Source: Anaerolineales bacterium
GTDB lineage: Bacteria; Chloroflexota; Anaerolineae; Anaerolineales; Villigracilaceae
Assembly (NCBI GenBank): GCA_026928255.1
Contig: JAIXKJ010000008.1
Coordinates: 225,298-289,297 of the forward strand
Direction: 5' to 3'
DNA: 64,000 bases
Part shown: in pieces, positions 58,846 to 64,000 of the stretch
Numbering within the stretch: position 1 is the stretch's first letter
How the letters are laid out: the number at the start of each line of letters is the position of its first letter
Program-made: the position numbers and the translations under genes
Notes under the pieces: generated by a model
The model's database searches: none
The model's input: the letters and a program-made list of their open reading frames with translations, nothing else
What the model was told of the DNA's origin: nothing

Positions 58846-60912
58846 TCAGCGAGACAAATCCACCGACTTGCCGTCCAACGTTCCCTGCACGGACGTGTCG
58901 CCAGAGTTGTAATCGTAGGTGTAAGTTAGGTCGCCCTTTTTATCGCCGCTTATGGATACGGTCATCGTCAGGATTCCTTCGTCGTAATCCAAACTTCCCG
59001 CGCCGCTTAATGCGATTCCTTTTACTAACTCGCATTTATTGTAAGCATAGGTTTCGCCGACGTCGCTCGGTCCGAAGACGATTGTTCCGCCGTAATCGCA
59101 ACCGACGCTTTCATCTTCCGCCCAACTCGACGAATAGATTTCCGGCAAATAGAAGATCGCTTCGTCCAACGCTTCCATCATTTCCAGCGGATCGGAGAAA
59201 TCTTTCACGCTAGTCGGCAGGTTAGGCGAATAGCGCGAGAAAATCGTCCGCTTCCAATCGGTGCATTTGATTTCGCGCTGGTCGGGAACTTTGCCGTCCA
59301 CAAGCAAATCGGTTACATATTGATCGGGGCAAGCGTTGCCGTAGCCAAAAATAGAATGAACGCCGCCTTCGACGTAAATGTGATAGCCGTCGGCGAGGCG
59401 CTCTGCCACCGCTTTGCCTTCTTCAAACGGCGTGGCGGGGTCGAGCGTGGCGTTCAACACCAAAACGGGGACTCCCGGAAGAATCAACGGTTTGCGGTTG
59501 GCTTCTTCTTTCGGCGCGCTGGGCCAAAACGCGCAACTCAATCCCGTGTAAACCGAGCCGTCCAAACGCGGGACCGTTCCGTTAGAAGCCTGTCCCGCTT
59601 CAATCGTCTGTTGAACGCGCTCTTCCTGAGAGCCTGTAAAGTAGGCGTCGTCGGTGCAAAGCACGGAGAGGAACATCGTGTCCGAGAAGGTCGGGTCGCC
59701 GACGTATTCAAAAGTCGCGGGGTCAATGTCCGCGTTTTGATACATCAACCGCAGCATAGGAATAATGTTGCCTTGATTCGCAGCCGCCAGCGCTTTCAAA
59801 AACAACATGCGCGGAGTCAGCGAATACATTTGATACGCGGCGGTAAATTCAAGTTCGTTGAAAGTGAACGTCCCTTTGGCTTTTTTGCCGTTCGCCAGCG
59901 GATATTCGTAAGCGATGGGTTTTTTAGAAACTTGCGCCGCAAGTTGATCGTACACATCTAACGCTTTCTTTCCGCCCATATCCGCATGACAATTTTCGTC
60001 GTCGTCGCAAGCGTTCAACACCGCCGTTAACACTTTGTCGAATCCTTTTTCTTGCGCCAACGAAGATTGCACGCCGTTCAAAGTTAAATCTAACGTGCCG
60101 TCGAGAATCATCGCGGCGACGCGGTCGGGGTGCGCGGCGGCGTAGGTTTGCGCCACTGCCGTGCCGTAACTGACTCCGTAAATCCAAACCTTTTCGTCGC
60201 CGATTAAATCGCGGAAAGTGTCGAGGTCTTCGGCGACTTGGTCGGTGCCGTAGAACGCCAACTTGGCGGGGTCAACGCCCATTTCCGCGACGCAGTTTTC
60301 GGCGTACTTGCGCGAGGAATCAATCGCTTCTTGCTGTTCTTTGGGCGTGTCCAACCCTTCTTCGCCCGCGCTGTCCGACGAAATCATCGATTCGAGGAAG
60401 TCCGCCGCGTAGGTTTTTGGACATTCCAACGGGCTGGACAAACCGATTCCGCGCTGATCGTAATAGACGATGTCGTAATGTTCCAAAACGGACGAATCAT
60501 AAAATCCCAAATACGAAGAGCTGATTCCTTCTCCGCCCGGCCCGCCAGGGAAGGCTTGGATGAACATGCCGTAACGCTCGCCCGTTGCGGGGGCAACGCC
60601 AAACGCAACGTCGAGCGTTTCTTTATTGGACGAATCAAAATGATCGAGCGGAACTTGAATCGTAACGCAAGTCAAGTCGGGCGCGTCCGCGCAAGGTTCG
60701 CCGTTTAACTCTTGCAGTTTCTCTTCAATGCTTTCTATATTTTGCGGCTTCGGGCTGACGGTCGCTTCTTCGGTTTCGCTCGGTTGACCGTTCGGCGCGG
60801 CGCTTTCCGTTGCGGTTTTTGGCGCGGAATCAGCCTTCGGTTTAAGCGACAGCGCCTGACAACTTAACGAGACGAGGACAAGCAGAGAGACGAACAAAAA
60901 AAGTTTCTTCAT
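58846..60912 (-). CDS. Secreted alpha/beta-hydrolase peptidase (tripeptidyl aminopeptidase-like lipoprotein)
   Basis: The 688-aa lipoprotein (lipobox VSLSC, Cys18) has an acidic Pro/Thr linker and an alpha/beta-hydrolase domain: the oxyanion region AFPGGPGGEG, YYDQRGIGLSS, the nucleophile Ser in YGVSYGTAVAQ, the Asp in VLNATLDPATPF and the His in VEGGVHSIFG. This matches SlpD/SlpE-type and proline-iminopeptidase-like secreted peptidases. About 100 extra C-terminal residues form a beta-rich domain with paired Cys. ATG 60912 has GAAAGGAA upstream. It probably trims peptides outside the cell. Confidence 0.85.
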   Translation of the reverse strand: MKKLFLFVSLLVLVSLSCQALSLKPKADSAPKTATESAAPNGQPSETEEATVSPKPQNIESIEEKLQELNGEPCADAPDLTCVTIQVPLDHFDSSNKETLDVAFGVAPATGERYGMFIQAFPGGPGGEGISSSYLGFYDSSVLEHYDIVYYDQRGIGLSSPLECPKTYAADFLESMISSDSAGEEGLDTPKEQQEAIDSSRKYAENCVAEMGVDPAKLAFYGTDQVAEDLDTFRDLIGDEKVWIYGVSYGTAVAQTYAAAHPDRVAAMILDGTLDLTLNGVQSSLAQEKGFDKVLTAVLNACDDDENCHADMGGKKALDVYDQLAAQVSKKPIAYEYPLANGKKAKGTFTFNELEFTAAYQMYSLTPRMLFLKALAAANQGNIIPMLRLMYQNADIDPATFEYVGDPTFSDTMFLSVLCTDDAYFTGSQEERVQQTIEAGQASNGTVPRLDGSVYTGLSCAFWPSAPKEEANRKPLILPGVPVLVLNATLDPATPFEEGKAVAERLADGYHIYVEGGVHSIFGYGNACPDQYVTDLLVDGKVPDQREIKCTDWKRTIFSRYSPNLPTSVKDFSDPLEMMEALDEAIFYLPEIYSSSWAEDESVGCDYGGTIVFGPSDVGETYAYNKCELVKGIALSGAGSLDYDEGILTMTVSISGDKKGDLTYTYDYNSGDTSVQGTLDGKSVDLSR

Positions 60913-60984
60913 AGTTTCCTTTCGAGCGTGGAATTTTAATCGCATTTTACAAAATTAAGGTCTAGTTTCAATCCCCCATTCGTA

Positions 60985-61041
60985 CCGATAAAAAATCCGC
61001 CGCCCGTCAGCATGGGGGGGACATGCTGACCGCGACGGCGG
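60985..61041 (-). terminator. Strong terminator of the NYN-domain gene
   Basis: GTCAGCATG (61006-61014) pairs with CATGCTGAC (61022-61030), extended outward by CCGCCG/CGGCGG. On the minus strand the stem is followed by ATTTTTTATC. It lies about 100 nt after the stop at 61138. Confidence 0.75.
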
Positions 61042-61137
61042 TTGACGCCAAGATACCAGTAAAGGGGAGGGCGGCGTCTTATGCTTTAATATACTACATT
61101 TTTATCAAAATTACCATAAAAATTCAGGGGCAAAAAA

Positions 61138-61605
61138 TTACTCTTTTCCGCGCTTGAAAAGAGACAGCCATTCCTCCACCTCTTGCGCGGACGGTTTTTC
61201 CTCCGCCCTTTTTTTCGTCCGCGCCGAAGCGAGCGTTTCTCGAAGTTGCTTTGCAAATTCTTCCGAGCGCATCGCCTGCGCCCGCCGCGCGCGCGCCGCG
61301 TTTTGCACTTCATGGTCGGACGAAACCACCGTCCAATTTTTGGCGTCGCCGCCGAGATTGTCCAAGCGGCGGCGGATGGCGGAATCGGCGGTTTGTCCGC
61401 GCGGGACGAAATAGGCTTTGACTCTGCCAAACTTACGCAAACCCGCCGAGCCGGGCGGCGCGCCGTCAAAGTAAACGTCGGCTTGCTGACGGCGAATCCG
61501 CCCAAAGTCTTGCAAGAGGCGCACAAGTTCTATTTCGTCTTCGGGGTCGTCGAGTCGCAATCCTAATTTTGGAATCAAATTATGTCCGTCAATTAAATAA
61601 GGCAT
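61138..61605 (-). CDS. NYN-domain (YacP-like) ribonuclease
   Basis: From ATG 61605 the protein has 155 aa and starts MPYLIDGHNLIPKLG, the PIN-like acidic motif of NYN nucleases. VYFDGAPPGSAG, ADSAIRRRLDNLGG and VVSSDHEVQNAARARRA follow. YacP-type proteins (Rae1 in Bacillus) cleave mRNA at the ribosome. The frame extends far upstream, but that part overlaps the divergent DUF1232 gene and is excluded. TACAAT at 61612-61617 (minus) ends 6 nt before the ATG, suggesting a leaderless transcript. Confidence 0.87.
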   Translation of the reverse strand: MPYLIDGHNLIPKLGLRLDDPEDEIELVRLLQDFGRIRRQQADVYFDGAPPGSAGLRKFGRVKAYFVPRGQTADSAIRRRLDNLGGDAKNWTVVSSDHEVQNAARARRAQAMRSEEFAKQLRETLASARTKKRAEEKPSAQEVEEWLSLFKRGKE

Positions 61606-61611
61606 AGGCAA

Positions 61612-61665
61612 ATTGTACTCACAAACGAAAACTTTTTGCGCCGCCGACGTATATAAAGATATAAT
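61612..61665. promoter_or_regulatory. Divergent promoters of the NYN and DUF1232 genes
   Basis: Minus strand TACAAT (61612-61617) serves the NYN gene. Plus strand TATAAT (61660-61665) lies 24 nt before the DUF1232 ATG, which has AAAGGAG. Confidence 0.55.
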
Positions 61666-61689
61666 CAACCGCGACTCAAAGGAGAAAAA

Positions 61690-62055
61690 ATGACAGAGAA
61701 AAAAGGCTCTCAAATTATCGTCGCCCGACAAGGCGCTGTGCGAAATTTTATTAATCAATTCAAACTCATCCTGCGCCTGATGGGCGACAGCCGCGTGAGT
61801 TTTCTCGCTAAAATTATTCCGTTGGGCGCGTTGGCGTATTTGGTCATGCCCGCCGACCTCGTCCCCAACGCGGTCTTCCCCGTCGTCGGCGTGTTGGACG
61901 ACGCCGCCGTGCTTTGGCTGGGTTCGTTCGTCTTCACCGAGCTTTGCCCGCCCGACGTGGTTAAGGAACATCAACAGGCGCTCGCCCAAGAACTTCACGC
62001 GCGAGAGCAAAACGACGACGACGGCGAAATCATCGAAGCCGACGTAAAAGAATAA
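61690..62055 (+). CDS. DUF1232 (YkvA-type) membrane protein
   Basis: The 121-aa protein carries the DUF1232 core: LAKIIPLGALAYLVMPADLVPNAVFPVVGVLDDAAVLWLG, with the invariant P-x-D-L-I-P-like motif (here MPADLVPN) and DD. An acidic tail follows. The role of the family is unknown. Its stop shares a base with the next start (TAATG), so it is coupled to the sugar dehydrogenase gene. Confidence 0.88.
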   Translation: MTEKKGSQIIVARQGAVRNFINQFKLILRLMGDSRVSFLAKIIPLGALAYLVMPADLVPNAVFPVVGVLDDAAVLWLGSFVFTELCPPDVVKEHQQALAQELHAREQNDDDGEIIEADVKE

Positions 62056-63281
62056 TGCGACGCTTGCTCGTTCCGCTTTTGCTGGCAATGTTCGCTTGCG
62101 GAAGTCGCGCCGACCGCCCGCCCATTACGCTTACGCCGCCTTCGCCGACCTTGACCGAATCTGCGCCGACGAACGCCCCCGCGCCGAAAATTGAATCAGC
62201 CACGCCCGCGCCCGAAGCGACGGCGATTCTCAACGTCAGTCAATTTCCCAACCCCGACGATTACGAGTGGAAAGAAATCGTCGGCGGGCTGACTCGCCCG
62301 GTGGATTTGAAATCCGCTATGGACGGTTCGGGGCGTTTGTTCGTCGTCGAAAAATACGGCGCGATTCGCATCTTGCAAGACGGACAATTGCTCGATCAAC
62401 CCTTCCTCGACATCGCCGAGCGCGTCAACGAAAGCGGAAATGAAATGGGATTGTTGGGGCTTGCCTTTCATCCCAACTTTGCCGAAAACGGATATTTCTA
62501 CGTCAACTACACGGGCGCGGGCGGAAATTCGCGCGTTTCGCGTTTTACGGCAAACGGAAATTTTGCCGACCCAAGCAGCGAAAAAATTTTGCTGACCGTT
62601 GACCAGCCGTATGAAAACCACAACGGCGGCGCGGTCGCGTTTGGTCCCGACGGGTATCTCTATCTCAGTTTTGGCGACGGCGGCTCGCAAGGCGACCCAA
62701 ACCGCAACGGGCAAAACGTCAACGCCTTGCTCGGAAAAATTTTGCGAATTGACGTGAATCGCGGCGACCCGTATTCCATCCCTGCCGACAACCCGTTTGG
62801 CAACGAAGTTTGGGCGTACGGTTTACGCAACCCGTGGCGCATTTCTTTTGACCGCGCAACGGGCGATCTGTGGATCGGCGATGTGGGACAGAATCAATAC
62901 GAAGAAATTGATTACCTGCCTGCGGGTTCGCCTGGCGGCGCGAACTTCGGTTGGAGCGAGATGGAAGGCTTTCACGATTACAACGGCGAAGCGAAGCCCG
63001 GCTTGCTGCTTCCCGTCGTCGAATATAGTCATCAGTTTGGCTGTTCGGTCACGGGCGGATATGTCTATCGCGGCGCGATGCCCGAATGGAACGGCGTTTA
63101 CTTTTACGGCGATTATTGTTCGGGAAAAGTTTGGGGAATCATTTTCGCCGACGGGCAATGGAACTCTCAAGCGCTCTTTGATACGGGCTTAAGCGTTACC
63201 TCCTTCGGCGAAGACGAAGCGGGCGAACTTTATTTGCTTAACGATTATTCCGGCGGCGTTTATCGGCTGACGAAGAAATAG
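62055..63281 (+). CDS. PQQ-dependent sugar dehydrogenase-like lipoprotein (soluble GDH/HHIP family)
   Basis: The 408-aa lipoprotein (lipobox AMFAC, Cys15, then a Pro/Thr linker) is a six-bladed propeller of the soluble aldose dehydrogenase family: LTRPVDLKSAMDGSGRLFVVEKYGAIRI, the His in GLAFHPNF, NHNGGAVAFGPDGYLYLSFGDGG, YGLRNPWRISFD and IGDVGQNQYEEID. It would oxidise sugars outside the membrane if PQQ is available; no pqq genes are in the window. Some family members lack PQQ, so activity is uncertain. Confidence 0.85.
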   Translation: MRRLLVPLLLAMFACGSRADRPPITLTPPSPTLTESAPTNAPAPKIESATPAPEATAILNVSQFPNPDDYEWKEIVGGLTRPVDLKSAMDGSGRLFVVEKYGAIRILQDGQLLDQPFLDIAERVNESGNEMGLLGLAFHPNFAENGYFYVNYTGAGGNSRVSRFTANGNFADPSSEKILLTVDQPYENHNGGAVAFGPDGYLYLSFGDGGSQGDPNRNGQNVNALLGKILRIDVNRGDPYSIPADNPFGNEVWAYGLRNPWRISFDRATGDLWIGDVGQNQYEEIDYLPAGSPGGANFGWSEMEGFHDYNGEAKPGLLLPVVEYSHQFGCSVTGGYVYRGAMPEWNGVYFYGDYCSGKVWGIIFADGQWNSQALFDTGLSVTSFGEDEAGELYLLNDYSGGVYRLTKK

Positions 63282-63313
63282 CGCAATAGGCGCATTGTCA
63301 TCTCGCTTTTAAG

Positions 63314-63343
63314 ACGCCTGTCACTAGCCCGACAGGCGTTTTT
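63314..63343 (+). terminator. Terminator of the sugar dehydrogenase gene
   Basis: ACGCCTGTC (63314-63322) pairs with GACAGGCGT (63331-63339), then T4. Confidence 0.85.
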
Positions 63344-63378
63344 GTTCTACACTATGCTCATTGAAGTTAGGAGCGACG

Positions 63379-63600
63379 ATGACCGCGAAAATTGTTAAGG
63401 TTGAAAAAAACGTCTATTGCGAACGACTGCAAGAGAACGTCGTCATTGAAGTCGAGACGGTTTACGCGGCGGAGAACTTGCCCGACCAAGCGCCGCGCAT
63501 TCTATCCAGACGATGCGCCCACGCGATTGAATGCAACCTCGTCGAACATCCCGTCTGTGTTTTCTGCGGGACGAACCCAAACTTCGACCCGACCGAATAG
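63379..63600 (+). CDS. 73-aa Cys-containing protein
   Basis: Unknown function. From ATG 63379 (TTAGGAG upstream) the 73-aa protein has five Cys: YCERL near residue 14, RRCAHAIEC and CVFC near the C-terminus. The spacing could bind a metal, though it is not a standard zinc ribbon. An upstream TTG start at 63361 would add six residues and lose the RBS. Confidence 0.55.
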   Translation: MTAKIVKVEKNVYCERLQENVVIEVETVYAAENLPDQAPRILSRRCAHAIECNLVEHPVCVFCGTNPNFDPTE

Positions 63601-63670
63601 TTTTGAACTCTCTCCTCCCTCTGAGTTGGTTGTAAGGCTGCGCCGCGCACTGCGCGGCGTATGCCGTTAA

Positions 63671-64000
63671 TTATTCTTCCCGCTCTAATTTGCGCGTCAA
63701 CGCCAGCAACAACGCCGAGACAAAAATCAATAAAACGGAAAGCGACAACGCCGCGCCGATGTTGCGCTCGAAGCCGAGATAGATGGCAAGCGGCATGGTC
63801 TGCGTTACGCCTTCTAAATTTCCCGCGAACAAAATCGTCGCGCCAAATTCGCCGAGCGCGCGCGTCCACGCGAGGATCGCCCCGCCGAGCAAAGCGCGCC
63901 GCGCCAGCGGCAACATCACCGATTGAAAGACCTGCCATTGATTCGCGCCTTCGACGTTGGCGGCTTCTTCCAGTTGACCGTCCACTTCGGCGAACCCGAT
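63671..64000 (-). CDS. Molybdate/tungstate/sulfate-type ABC permease (ModB/CysTW family), 3' end
   Basis: The gene runs in from beyond position 64000; 109 C-terminal residues are visible. They hold the EAA loop (LEEAANVEGANQWQVFQSVMLPLARRALLGG), RALGEFGATILFAGN and MPLAIYLGFE, which match ModB, WtpB and CysT/W permeases. GEFGA is typical of ModB/CysT. It carries the oxyanion across the membrane; the binding protein and ATPase should lie to the right. Which oxyanion cannot be decided. Confidence 0.88.
   Translation of the reverse strand: MGFAEVDGQLEEAANVEGANQWQVFQSVMLPLARRALLGGAILAWTRALGEFGATILFAGNLEGVTQTMPLAIYLGFERNIGAALSLSVLLIFVSALLLALTRKLEREE

Overview
The window reads as a piece of chromosome from a bacterium of the phylum Chloroflexota, most likely class Anaerolineae. 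This is inferred from the gene mix, not proven. Supporting signs are many lipoproteins with an LxxC lipobox followed by Thr/Ala/Pro/Glu-rich linkers, zinc-ribbon/membrane hybrid proteins, Asn-Thr P1-type peptidases, frequent leaderless-looking promoters (TATAAT ending 6-10 nt before ATG), and the absence of an LPS or other classic outer-membrane gene set. No phage, transposase, integrase or CRISPR array is visible. The coding is dense, moderately GC-rich and mostly housekeeping or transport.

Layout. 1-295: an 80-bp tandem repeat carrying rho-independent-like terminators. 296-6478: surE, pantothenate genes panB-panE, a secreted zinc-ribbon membrane protein, a NarX/LiaS-type two-component pair and a 37-aa membrane peptide. 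6642-10934 (minus): a three-gene electron-transfer operon made of a decaheme lipoprotein, a nonaheme c-type cytochrome with a membrane anchor, and a membrane cytochrome b. 11149-15159 (minus): MarR regulator plus a heterodimeric ABC exporter. 15347-16749: gmk and a rhomboid protease. 16819-20731 (minus): a peptide-type ABC importer (binding protein and two permeases, no ATPase) whose binding protein is circularly permuted. 20754-21928: a palindromic MITE-like element, uspA and two kinds of tandem repeat. 21929-23703 (minus): DtxR-family regulator and a flippase-like membrane protein. 23848-26132: nfeD-lipA. 26304-30129: phnDCE-type phosphonate/phosphite importer with an enlarged permease. 30307-33251: ECF sigma factor and a membrane anti-sigma-like protein with a TolB-like propeller. 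33315-35577 (minus): tRNA-Val(GAC), a T-box leader and thrS. 35644-38083: sortase, a small membrane protein and an RNA uracil methyltransferase. 38080-40712 (minus): a small operon with folP. 40887-42598: tRNA-Val(TAC) and a GT-C glycosyltransferase-like protein. 42710-47222 (minus): polytopic membrane protein, P1/S58 peptidase, small acidic protein and an AI-2E/PerM family protein. 47300-47920: FHA protein. 48004-51150 (minus): REC-TadZ-like ATPase, sirtuin and GAF histidine kinase in one overlapping operon. 51240-51620: tmRNA. 51680-56411: lipoprotein, dnaK, RNase Z and pfkA. 56413-60912 (minus): flavoprotein, zinc-ribbon membrane protein and a secreted alpha/beta-hydrolase peptidase. 61138-64000: NYN ribonuclease, DUF1232 protein, PQQ-type sugar dehydrogenase, a 73-aa Cys-containing protein and the 3' end of a molybdate/tungstate/sulfate permease.

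The most unusual signals are (1) the circularly permuted family-5 substrate-binding protein at 18944-20731, (2) the decaheme/nonaheme/cytochrome b operon, which resembles Cbc-type quinol dehydrogenases in principle but has its own architecture, including an internally duplicated decaheme protein, (3) the 612-aa PhnE-like permease with an inserted extracytoplasmic domain, and (4) several repeat families in intergenic DNA: terminator-bearing 80-mers, three copies of a 3 x 10-bp repeat, a nested inverted-repeat element, and 20-bp repeats copied from the 5' end of a tRNA-Val.
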